A stretch of DNA of 64,000 nucleotides from Muribaculaceae bacterium (GTDB taxonomy: Bacteria > Bacteroidota > Bacteroidia > Bacteroidales > Muribaculaceae): positions 62,001 through 126,000 of the forward strand of contig JAFZRJ010000014.1 in assembly GCA_017619935.1 (NCBI GenBank), read 5' to 3'. Every line of letters starts with the position of its first letter. Positions within the stretch are counted from its first letter, which is position 1. Shown here in pieces: positions 36,537 to 44,727 of this stretch. Below the pieces are notes generated by a model. The model saw nothing but the letters and a program-made list of their open reading frames with translations, searched no databases and had not been told where the DNA came from. The translations under genes were made by a program, and so were the position numbers.

Positions 36537-39311
36537 ATGAAAAAGATTTATCTCATCCTGACATCTGCACTGGTGGCACTTGCCGTTCAGGCTAATATCA
36601 CCTTTGAAGTTGGTAACTACAAGTACTCTTTGGACACTAGCAACGACTGGGTCAGTTGTATTGGTCTCAGCGCCGAAGGGACTGAAAAACAACTCACTGA
36701 CGTCGTGCTGCCTCACCTCGTATCTTACAACGGTGAGAGGTATTATCTCAAGGAAATAGCAGCCAATGCGTTTGCCAACAACCCCCGAATCCGACTGGCA
36801 TATCTCTATTCTCCCATATCGCGAATAAGCGCCGGCGCATTTAAGGGTTGTACATCGCTCTTCAAAGTGGAGATGTCGGCAATGGAGACTATCGCTAGCG
36901 ATGCTTTTGAGGGTTGCAGTAGTCTGCAAAGAATATCCCTGCGAACTTATTTTCCCCCAAAATACACCCCTAATTCTGCCACCCCGACGGCTGGCGTCAC
37001 CCTATATTTACCACCTTTCAGTGGCATTATACCCCGCTATAAAGCAACGGCTTGGAAAGCTTTTAAAACCATGGAAACCAGCAACGAGTGTTTTCAAGCA
37101 ACCGACTATAACAGCGGAGCCATAGGCGAATGCATTTATTCTACCACCCCCTACGGAAAAGTGCCCGCTAGCGCTAGCGACTACCCAATAGTGGATCTGA
37201 TTGTCACAGGCTATGCCGACAAGGACGGGCCAGTTAAGATGAGGGGGGCGTCTTACGATGGAATGAAACATTATCCCCGAGTAATCGCCGACAGTGCTTT
37301 TGCCGGAAGGACTGGACTCACCGAAATAGTCTTTGGTAGTGTTCGCACTATCGGCAAGGCGGCCTTTGCTGGTTGCACCGCCTTGAACAGCGTCACCATC
37401 TCCTGCGACACTATCGGCGCAAGCGCTTTTGAAGGCTGCAGTAACCTTTCCACCATCACACTCAAGGAGAATGTCAACCGTATAGACACGCGCGCTTTCG
37501 CTGGCACCGCCATCACATCGCTTGAGCTTCCAGCCACACTTCGTGATTACAGCTATGTTGTGGACGCTTGCAACGACTGTCCTAATTTTGTGGAATATAA
37601 AGTGAAATCAACCAGTTCTGATTACAGTACCAATGAAGGATTATTGTTCAATAAAGACCTGACGGAACTGATTCGAGTTCCTGTCGCGAAAGATCCCTAC
37701 GAGTGGTTCCAAGCCATTCCTACCACATGTACCCACATTCGCTCTGGAGCTTGTGCCAACAATATTGCAACAGGCAATGCTATGCTTCCTATCCCCTACG
37801 GCATCAACACCATTGGCGGTTACGCCTTCGAAAACTTAAAAGGTGTGGGGTCCATTTTCATTCCCAGCAGTATAACCAGGATTGACCAATACGCATTTTA
37901 TAATGCATCTTTCAAAATTGTTTATGTGGGAGCAAGTACACCACTGAATCTTACCACCGATGTGTTCAGCGGCATAACAAAAAGTTTCCTTCGCGTGCCT
38001 GTCAACTCACGGGACAAGTATGCTTCGGCCAATTACTGGAAATCGTTCGGGATTATTACTGCTAGTGGCTGCGATTTTGTAAGCTTCAAGAATAAAAATT
38101 ACGGCAATTTTATTGTCAAGAAGGCAGCCACCGAAAGCGAGAATGGCCAAGTATCTATGGTATATGGGTTTCACACTCAAGATGCCACTCATATTCCGAC
38201 CACAGTGGCTGATATCAGAGGCTTGACTTACGACGTGGTCAGTCTAGGCGACAGCGTGTTCGTTGACAATAAAAAAATTACGTCACTGGAAATTCCGAAT
38301 CAAATCACCAACTTGCCGCGCTGGGCTTTCCAAGATTGCTCCAGCCTCAAAAATGTGACATGGGCTGAAGGTTATGAGCCTTCGAGCGTAGGATACCGCG
38401 CCTTCTGGGGTTCAGGCATCGAGAGTTTCAACGTGCCCTCTACAGCCAAGGTCATCCAAAAGGAGGCCTTTGACAACTGCCCGCAACTGAAAAGGCTCGT
38501 TTTTGAACGCACCACCAGCACCACCGCCTATACCAACGCTTATGGTGTGACCAACCCCAATGCCGACCTGAAAGTGTACATCAGTTGGCGACAGGCAAAG
38601 GCTTGGTGCGACACAATATCCAAATGGACCTCCACTCCCATGAAATATCTCAATGCCTATGTTTCCTTCGCTGATTTTGGTGTGCAGGATTTCTCTTGCT
38701 ATATACCTCTAAAATTGCCAAAAGGCCAAGGATTAAAGGCCGTTAATGCCAAAATCATTGACAATGGGGCGGAAAAGAACTATCAAATCAAGGGCAACAC
38801 CCTCTATGTGAATGGTGAGAGCTTAGATGCTGTCAACCCCGGCAACGGCTATCTCCTCTACGGAAATACCAACACTCGATACTACATGGACCGCGACGAT
38901 AATGCCCCCAACTACTTCAATGGCATCATTAGGCCTAATTTCGTCTCCGCCTATTCACCGGATGATGGAAGCAATTACCGATATTACATACTCCCTGTGG
39001 GCTCTGATGGTGATTTCTACCATGCCACGAGCAAGATAAGAGGTGGAGGAGCATATCTGGAATTGTACAACCCATCCGGTAAATTTAACAACATTGAATA
39101 TGTGAAAATCGTTGACGATCTTGTAACCGGAATTAAAGGCGACGTAAACGGTGATGAAAAAGTCGACGTTGAAGATGTGAACGCCGCGATCAATATCATC
39201 CTTGAACTCAAGCCCGCAAGTTACTACCCCGTCAATGCCGACGTGAACGGTGACAACAAAATTGACATTGAAGACGTGAACGCCATCATCAACATTATCC
39301 TCACGAATTGA
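36537..39311 (+). CDS. BspA-like (LRR_5) surface protein with dockerin-like tail
   Basis: The ATG at 36537 gives a clean signal peptide (MKKIYLILTSALVALAVQAN); the longer frame from 36492 lacks a leader. The 924-residue product has several LRR_5-type repeats (GRTGLTEIVFGSVRTIGKAA, GCTALNSVTI, GCSNLSTITL, DCSSLKNVTW), then a beta-rich region. It ends in two dockerin-like calcium motifs (GDVNGDEKVDVEDVNAAI and NGDNKIDIEDVNAIINIIL). It shares this tail with the 4116 gene but has a different repeat class. It is probably surface-exposed or secreted, ligand unknown. Confidence 0.88.
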   Translation: MKKIYLILTSALVALAVQANITFEVGNYKYSLDTSNDWVSCIGLSAEGTEKQLTDVVLPHLVSYNGERYYLKEIAANAFANNPRIRLAYLYSPISRISAGAFKGCTSLFKVEMSAMETIASDAFEGCSSLQRISLRTYFPPKYTPNSATPTAGVTLYLPPFSGIIPRYKATAWKAFKTMETSNECFQATDYNSGAIGECIYSTTPYGKVPASASDYPIVDLIVTGYADKDGPVKMRGASYDGMKHYPRVIADSAFAGRTGLTEIVFGSVRTIGKAAFAGCTALNSVTISCDTIGASAFEGCSNLSTITLKENVNRIDTRAFAGTAITSLELPATLRDYSYVVDACNDCPNFVEYKVKSTSSDYSTNEGLLFNKDLTELIRVPVAKDPYEWFQAIPTTCTHIRSGACANNIATGNAMLPIPYGINTIGGYAFENLKGVGSIFIPSSITRIDQYAFYNASFKIVYVGASTPLNLTTDVFSGITKSFLRVPVNSRDKYASANYWKSFGIITASGCDFVSFKNKNYGNFIVKKAATESENGQVSMVYGFHTQDATHIPTTVADIRGLTYDVVSLGDSVFVDNKKITSLEIPNQITNLPRWAFQDCSSLKNVTWAEGYEPSSVGYRAFWGSGIESFNVPSTAKVIQKEAFDNCPQLKRLVFERTTSTTAYTNAYGVTNPNADLKVYISWRQAKAWCDTISKWTSTPMKYLNAYVSFADFGVQDFSCYIPLKLPKGQGLKAVNAKIIDNGAEKNYQIKGNTLYVNGESLDAVNPGNGYLLYGNTNTRYYMDRDDNAPNYFNGIIRPNFVSAYSPDDGSNYRYYILPVGSDGDFYHATSKIRGGGAYLELYNPSGKFNNIEYVKIVDDLVTGIKGDVNGDEKVDVEDVNAAINIILELKPASYYPVNADVNGDNKIDIEDVNAIINIILTN

Positions 39312-39328
39312 CGAGTGGTTTAGAAAAC

Positions 39329-39369
39329 TCTGATTTCTCCGAGGCATCTAAGTTCTCGGAGGAATCAGA
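39329..39369. terminator. Bidirectional terminator, BspA-like gene and TPR gene
   Basis: A 15-nt stem TCTGATTTCTCCGAG/CTCGGAGGAATCAGA (one G-U pair). It overlaps the last codons of the TPR gene. Confidence 0.7.
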
Positions 39370-40360
39370 AAATGCCTTTGAGCAGCGACATGATGTTGAA
39401 GTTACGGCTCTTGCCGGCAAGCAGATTTTCTATCTCAATTACCTCGGTGGAGGCGCCTAGCCTGCGAGCCAACGGCAATAGCGAAGTGAGCAACTGTTCG
39501 GCGGCGGTGCGACGATTGATGAGGCGCATAAGAGCCTTCGACAAGCCTATGGAAAGTTGTAATTCGCGCACACCCATTGGTTCGTTGAGTTTCTTCTGGT
39601 AGCGCAAGGCCTTGGTGTAATATTTCACGGCATTCCTACTGTTGCCCATTTCCAGCATGATGTCGCCCTCTTTTTTGAGGGTGTCCACTAGTTGGTTCAT
39701 AGCATCGCGCGTGAGATTCTCATCACCGCTTTCAAGTTGGGACATATACAACTCAGCCGCCTGCTGGTAATGCTCCAGCACATTCATCTGTTTGGTGCGC
39801 GACTGGATGATGATGGTCGAAGCCTGCACGGCGTAGAGAAGCAAAGCCGAGAAGCGTTGCTCGTTTTTCTTTGTCAATCGTTCGAGCAGTTTCTGGGCGT
39901 GCGTTAGCTCTTTCGAGGCACGGCTATTGTCACCCGTTTTGTGGTGCACCAATGCCAAATTATAAAGAACCGAAGCCACTTGCGCCAAAAAATCCTCGCT
40001 GCGTTTGTTAGAATATTCCGTGAGTTGCTGCAAGGCGGTCTCCGCACAACTGAGCGCAATGGAATACTGCTCCTCACCGATGAAGATGCACATACGCGCC
40101 AGCCATAGCCAAGCACTGTAAAGCAACGGCATCAACTCGGCATCATCGCCATAGACCAAGTAGTCAACCACCTGAGAGGCCTGTACCGTGCGGTTGTCCT
40201 TGAGCAGATACAAGACATAAGTCATGGTCATGTCCAGCACCACTTCACGGCTCAAGCCTTCGGCCGGCGGCAGTTGTCCAGTGGATTCAATCTGCGCCTT
40301 GGCTATGGTCATGTCGTTGTTGAGTCGGGGAAAAGATGCTTCGATATGCAGCGGTTCCAT
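39365..40360 (-). CDS. TPR-repeat protein, cytoplasmic
   Basis: The ATG at 40360 (MEPLHIEASFPRLNND) is preferred. AGGA lies just before it and it falls 17 nt after the kinase stop; upstream Met codons would overlap the kinase gene. The 331-residue product is all-helical with several tetratricopeptide-type pairs (SALLLYAVQAS, NSRNAVKYYTKALRYQKKL, RLINRRTAAEQLLTSLLP). There is no signal peptide. Such proteins mediate protein-protein contacts. The partner is unknown. It is probably translated with the upstream PfkB-like gene. Confidence 0.75.
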   Translation of the reverse strand: MEPLHIEASFPRLNNDMTIAKAQIESTGQLPPAEGLSREVVLDMTMTYVLYLLKDNRTVQASQVVDYLVYGDDAELMPLLYSAWLWLARMCIFIGEEQYSIALSCAETALQQLTEYSNKRSEDFLAQVASVLYNLALVHHKTGDNSRASKELTHAQKLLERLTKKNEQRFSALLLYAVQASTIIIQSRTKQMNVLEHYQQAAELYMSQLESGDENLTRDAMNQLVDTLKKEGDIMLEMGNSRNAVKYYTKALRYQKKLNEPMGVRELQLSIGLSKALMRLINRRTAAEQLLTSLLPLARRLGASTEVIEIENLLAGKSRNFNIMSLLKGIF

Positions 40361-40376
40361 GTTGAGTCCTTCAGAT

Positions 40377-41345
40377 TTAAGATTGTTCCTGTTCATTCGC
40401 CGATGCACAGCTCCGCCATGCTTCACCACATTGAGCGGCCAACTCCTGCCCGATGCAATGATCCTCATTGCCGGCGGCACTCATGGCCCAGCGATGCGCC
40501 TCGTCCATGATGCTCTGCCATGTGGCGGCATCCAGGTCGCCCAACTGATGGTGCAACACGCCACGAACCAGCAACTGGAAAATAATGCCTGCCGTGAGGC
40601 CTGACTGCCAACCGAACAAATCCACCTTTCCATCGGCAACCTCACGGTTTGTCATCTTGAACGACCGGTCGCCACAATATACGGTTTCACACCGGTTGTC
40701 GTCAATAAACACGAATGTGTTGTCATAATATCGGATGTGGCGCTGATAGCACTCCTCGCTGGTCTCGCCCGGGAAAATGGTGTCAAGGTCGTGGCGGGTG
40801 GCTATCACCAGTTGCGACAGTTCAAAGTTCTCCAACAAATGTGGCATGACGTGGGTAATGCGGAATTGGATGCCATGCTGCAGGCCTGGAAGATACACGA
40901 TGGTGGCTTTCCGCTCCATGGCGTGCTTGAGCAAGTCAAACAAGCGGCTGCGTTGAGGCAAATCTACGGCATACAGTGAACCCATGAGCACGATATCGTC
41001 CTCGTTGATGCGAGGCCACACCACATCGAAACGCTCATCGGGGTAAGCCCCGTAATTCACTATTTGCGGCGGTGTGACGTCGGTAAAGATGGCCGACAGC
41101 CGTGTGCAACCATCGGGATACCTGTCAACCGAACTCACGTCCACACCGTGGCTTGTGAGGAAGTTGATAATGATGTCACCCACACTGTCGGTCGTGCACT
41201 CACTCACCATCGAGCAAGGCACTCCCGCCATTGCCAGTGAAGCCGCAGCATTGGTCACTCGGCCACCCACAAACGACTTGACGGGTTGCCCTCCGCTAAA
41301 GAGCGTGTCCAATACCGATTCACCTATCGCTACAATCTTTCGCAT
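40377..41345 (-). CDS. PfkB-family carbohydrate-kinase-like protein with degenerate active site
   Basis: The 322-residue product has the ribokinase/PfkB fold: N-terminal GESVLDTLF, GGRVTNAAASLAMAG, and the C-terminal layout. At the place of the catalytic signature DTxGAGD it reads DLFGWQSG, so the anion-hole GAG and the catalytic Asp are absent. It may have lost kinase activity or use an unusual chemistry. The C-terminal region is Cys- and Ala-rich. It precedes a TPR gene on the same strand. Confidence 0.75.
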   Translation of the reverse strand: MRKIVAIGESVLDTLFSGGQPVKSFVGGRVTNAAASLAMAGVPCSMVSECTTDSVGDIIINFLTSHGVDVSSVDRYPDGCTRLSAIFTDVTPPQIVNYGAYPDERFDVVWPRINEDDIVLMGSLYAVDLPQRSRLFDLLKHAMERKATIVYLPGLQHGIQFRITHVMPHLLENFELSQLVIATRHDLDTIFPGETSEECYQRHIRYYDNTFVFIDDNRCETVYCGDRSFKMTNREVADGKVDLFGWQSGLTAGIIFQLLVRGVLHHQLGDLDAATWQSIMDEAHRWAMSAAGNEDHCIGQELAAQCGEAWRSCASANEQEQS

Positions 41346-41369
41346 TACCTTTTATTATATTAATGGGCA

Positions 41370-41741
41370 TCAATAACGCCCGATGTAAGCAAACACCTGA
41401 TAAGTTCTGAACGAACGGTCGGTGCTTACCAGCATGTCACCGCGGTCGAAACGGTAGAAGAAATCCTCGGTCAAACCGTCGCTGTGGCGCAGATACAAGT
41501 GGCCACGGCTCAGTTCATCCCAATAAAACTGGGTGCGTCGGCCGCTCTGAGTATAAAAACCCGTACCATCGTTGTAGAACGCATAGATTACGCGCTCGTA
41601 GTCGTACAGTTCATATTCTTCATATCCGTTATACTCAGCATAACTTTCCCAAGTGCCCAAGAAATCATCTTCTTCAAAGCCACAACTGTTCACTGCAAAC
41701 GTCATGAGCAGGAGCATCGTCAGATATTTCAAAGTCTTCAT
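41370..41741 (-). CDS. Small lipoprotein, unknown function
   Basis: The 123-residue product has a lipobox (AVNSC at about 20) and a mature part rich in Tyr, Asp and Glu (GTWESYAEYNGYEEYELYD), possibly a small beta-barrel-like lipocalin fold. No family recognised. It lies 24 bp before the PfkB-like gene and is likely in its operon. Confidence 0.7.
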   Translation of the reverse strand: MKTLKYLTMLLLMTFAVNSCGFEEDDFLGTWESYAEYNGYEEYELYDYERVIYAFYNDGTGFYTQSGRRTQFYWDELSRGHLYLRHSDGLTEDFFYRFDRGDMLVSTDRSFRTYQVFAYIGRY

Positions 41742-41835
41742 AGCTATAAAATTTTAGATGTGAATAGTTTTTTATTTCTAGACTACTTTGTGGCTTCAAA
41801 GTTTAACCTAAAAATAAAACAAGCCTTTCAGCGTG

Positions 41836-41879
41836 CAAAATTACAAAATTATTCGCAATTATTTTGTAATTTCGCAATC
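41836..41879. promoter_or_regulatory. Divergent promoter region with inverted and direct repeats
   Basis: Two minus-strand -7 boxes TAATTTTG (41836-41843 and 41844-41851) serve the lipoprotein gene. A plus-strand TAATTTCG (41867-41874) could serve the epimerase. A 9-bp inverted repeat TTACAAAAT/ATTTTGTAA (41841-41869) and a direct repeat TTCGCAAT (41853, 41872) overlap them, suggesting an operator. Confidence 0.45.
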
Positions 41880-41900
41880 TGAATTTATGAATTATCTTTT

Positions 41901-42914
41901 ATGGCACAAAAACGCATATTAATCACTGGAGCTGGCGGATTCATAGGGGGTTATCTCGTGGCCGAAGCGCTCAATCGCGGCTATGAGACATGGGCTGCCG
42001 TGCGGCACAGCACCAGCCGGGAGTTTCTGCAAGACGAGCGCATACACTTCATTGAACTCGATTTCACCGACGAAGAAAAACTCACCGCCACCCTGCGCGA
42101 GCACGTTCAGCAACATGGCAAGTGGGACCACGTTGTGCACAATTTGGGGGCCACCAAGTGCACCAACTATCTTGATTTTGAACGCATTAACCACGGCTAC
42201 TTGCGTGCATTGGTCGAAGCGCTTCGTGCCATTGAAGCCATCCCCGATTGTTTGCTGCTCATTTCCAGCCTGAGCGTGATGGGGCCGGGCGACGAAGTCA
42301 ACTACACCCCGTTCAAGGCCACCGACGTGCCACAGCCCAACACCCGCTATGGGGTGTCGAAACTGAAAGCCGAGACCTACTTACAGATGCAACCCGATGT
42401 GCCCTACACTATTCTGCGACTCACCGGCGTCTATGGTCCTCACGAGCGGGACTACTACCTGATGATGAAGAGCATCAAGCGCGGTTTTGACTTCAGTGTG
42501 GGATTCCGCAAGCAGATGCTCACCTTCATCTATGTGAAAGATGTGGCCAATGCCGTCATGGACGCGTTGGCGCAAGGCCCGATGCGCAAAGCCTATTTCA
42601 TCAGCGAGGACCAGGGTTACACCCAGCAACAGTTCCGTCAGATGGTGTGCAACGAACTGGGGAAGAAACTGGTGATTCCTGTCACCTGCCCGTTGTGGGT
42701 GGTCAGAGCCGTGTGTGCCGTGGCCGAGTGGTGGGGAAAAGTCACCCTGAAAGCCAGCACGCTCAATGGCGACAAGTTCAAGATTCTCAAGCAGCGCAAC
42801 TGGATGTGCGATACCAGCGAAGCAAAGCGCGACTTTGGCTTCACCGCAAAATACAGCCTTGAACAAGGATTGCGCGAAGCCATAGCTTGGTACCGCGAAG
42901 CCGGATGGCTCTGA
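41901..42914 (+). CDS. NAD(P)-dependent epimerase/dehydratase (extended SDR)
   Basis: The 337-residue product has the Rossmann motif GAGGFIGG (10-17) and the catalytic YGVSK (Tyr-x-x-x-Lys). Downstream is the typical RLTGVYGP. This fits the extended SDR superfamily acting on nucleotide sugars or sterol-like alcohols. The substrate cannot be assigned. The C-terminal membrane-like segment (VVRAVCAVAEWW) is common in related hydroxysteroid dehydrogenase-like proteins. Its end overlaps no downstream gene if the HAD start at 42947 is right. Confidence 0.88.
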   Translation: MAQKRILITGAGGFIGGYLVAEALNRGYETWAAVRHSTSREFLQDERIHFIELDFTDEEKLTATLREHVQQHGKWDHVVHNLGATKCTNYLDFERINHGYLRALVEALRAIEAIPDCLLLISSLSVMGPGDEVNYTPFKATDVPQPNTRYGVSKLKAETYLQMQPDVPYTILRLTGVYGPHERDYYLMMKSIKRGFDFSVGFRKQMLTFIYVKDVANAVMDALAQGPMRKAYFISEDQGYTQQQFRQMVCNELGKKLVIPVTCPLWVVRAVCAVAEWWGKVTLKASTLNGDKFKILKQRNWMCDTSEAKRDFGFTAKYSLEQGLREAIAWYREAGWL

Positions 42915-42946
42915 TGCTTTCCGCTCATTGCAACCGCCTCAATGAC

Positions 42947-43777
42947 ATGAATCTTTACGTTAGCGATATGGACGGCACGCTGCTTGGCGATGATTCCCAA
43001 GTAAGCGCCACCACCGCCTCCATTCTCAACAGGCTGATGACGCAAAATGGCCTGCTTTTCACCGTGGCCACCGCGCGTACACCCGCCACTGTGGTGCCGC
43101 TCATGCAGCAAGTGCGGGCACAACTGCCGTTCATCGTGCTGTCGGGGGCTGCTTTGTGGAACGTGCAAGAGAATCGTTTCGAACAAGTGCATGCCATCCC
43201 CGCCGAGGTGGTTGATAGGGTGACCGATGTCTTTGAGCGGCACGGGTTGCACCCCCTCATCTACCGCAACCATGCCGACACCATGATCTACACTCATCAC
43301 TGCGGCCAGCTTTCGGCTTCCGAAGCAAAATTCGTTGCCGAGCGACAGCACCTGCCCTTCAAGCGATTCATCCTCGATGATTCCGATTACAGGCACAGCC
43401 CCGACGAGGCCATGCTCATCTTTGCCATGAACGACTACCCCACTCTGGAGCGCGTTTACAACGAAATTGCCGAAAGCATCCCTTGCTCACCCATGCTCTA
43501 TTGCGACAGTTGCGACCCCAGCGTGGCGTTACTCGAAGTGTATGCACAAGGATGCTCGAAGGCAGCCGCCATTCGTCGACTCGCCACTAAGGTAGGGGCC
43601 GAGCGCATCGTAGTATTCGGCGACAACCGCAACGACTTGGCCATGTTCCAAGCCGCCCATACGGCCATCGCCGTTGAGAATGCAGTGCCTGAAATCAAAG
43701 CCGTGGCCGACATCATCATCGGACCCAACACCAGCGACAGCGTCGCCCGCTGGCTCTCTATTAACAATGAACAATAG
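42947..43777 (+). CDS. Cof-type HAD phosphatase
   Basis: The ATG at 42947 (MNLYVSDMDGTLLGDD) puts the first HAD motif DMDGT at residues 7-11; longer upstream frames overlap the epimerase. The 276-residue product has motif II (VLSGAA), motif III Lys and motif IV FGDNRNDLAMF. It is a sugar-phosphate or cofactor phosphatase with a C2 cap of the Cof type. Substrate unknown. It is probably co-transcribed with the epimerase. Confidence 0.9.
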   Translation: MNLYVSDMDGTLLGDDSQVSATTASILNRLMTQNGLLFTVATARTPATVVPLMQQVRAQLPFIVLSGAALWNVQENRFEQVHAIPAEVVDRVTDVFERHGLHPLIYRNHADTMIYTHHCGQLSASEAKFVAERQHLPFKRFILDDSDYRHSPDEAMLIFAMNDYPTLERVYNEIAESIPCSPMLYCDSCDPSVALLEVYAQGCSKAAAIRRLATKVGAERIVVFGDNRNDLAMFQAAHTAIAVENAVPEIKAVADIIIGPNTSDSVARWLSINNEQ

Positions 43778-43806
43778 CTGCGACATGCCATCAGCGCATC
43801 GCGGCT
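43776..43806. terminator. Weak hairpin between convergent genes
   Basis: AGCTGCGA pairs with TCGCGGCT around a 15-nt loop. There is no T run. Confidence 0.3.
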
Positions 43807-43831
43807 ACTGTTCGTTCTGAATTATTAATTA

Positions 43832-44671
43832 TCAATTAGATAAGATGATATTGATGATGGCGTTCACGTCAGCCACATCGATTTTATAATCATGATTTAA
43901 GTCGGCCGAAACATCATCCCATTCTGATTTGGACTCGCCTAAGATGAAACTGATAGCAGCATTCACGTCTTCCACATCAACACGCTCATCACCATTTACA
44001 TCACCAGTCGAGTCAGCTTCAATATAAAAATAGTCACCAACCTTGTACAAAACTTCATTCCCATCTCTACATTCAACAAGGCTACCATTTGTCCAGTAAT
44101 ATGGGAAAAATGGATTTCCATTTGGGCCTACTTTCCCTATTCCTTCAACTGCTTCAAACATGTCAATAATCGAAAGTTCATCGTCGGGGTAATTAGAATT
44201 GTCCGTCCAAAATGTAATAATCCTGCGCTCGTGATTCCGCAACAAATTGTTCCATGCATAATTGCAGTAGATAAACTTATCACAAAACCGACTATTATGC
44301 TCCATACCTCCCAACCCGAAATCATAGAGGACTACTTCTCGGCTGATGTCAAAATCAATACTGCACTCAATGGGAAAATTGACGTTGGCACTGTAAAGAA
44401 TATTTGTCTTGCGTTGTGAATCTCTCACGGAGGCAAAATAATGCCACTTATTGTCACCAAATATGTATGAATCGGTAGCCATCACCTTTTTGTATGCCAC
44501 TTTATTAATAATAGAATCTCCTTGAATGGTGTAAGTTGCCACACTTCCATCATTATACACAATCTCCCAAAGCCTACCTTCTGTAGAAATAGGATCATAG
44601 ACATGCGCTTTGGCGAGTGCCGAGGCGAAAAGCACCATTAATAATATGATTGTTAATTTAAACTGTTTCAT
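43832..44671 (-). CDS. Exported protein with dockerin-like tail
   Basis: The 279-residue product has a signal peptide (to about residue 22). A beta-rich domain of unknown family follows (GRLWEIVYNDGSVATYTI). The C-terminal dockerin-like pair is GDVNGDERVDVEDVNAAI and LNHDYKIDVADVNAIINIIL. It lies 56 bp after the C25 protease and is probably a secreted or surface protein made with it. Function unknown. Confidence 0.8.
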   Translation of the reverse strand: MKQFKLTIILLMVLFASALAKAHVYDPISTEGRLWEIVYNDGSVATYTIQGDSIINKVAYKKVMATDSYIFGDNKWHYFASVRDSQRKTNILYSANVNFPIECSIDFDISREVVLYDFGLGGMEHNSRFCDKFIYCNYAWNNLLRNHERRIITFWTDNSNYPDDELSIIDMFEAVEGIGKVGPNGNPFFPYYWTNGSLVECRDGNEVLYKVGDYFYIEADSTGDVNGDERVDVEDVNAAISFILGESKSEWDDVSADLNHDYKIDVADVNAIINIILSN

Positions 44672-44688
44672 AGTTTACATATTTTTTG

Positions 44689-44715
44689 CAAAAATAATAA
44701 AAAAACGGATTACAA
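44689..44715 (-). promoter_or_regulatory. Possible promoter of the dockerin-tailed gene
   Basis: The minus-strand TATTTTTG (44689-44696) lies 16 nt from a possible TTG (44713-44715). The spacing is short. Confidence 0.35.
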
Positions 44716-44727
44716 GATAAAATTCCG

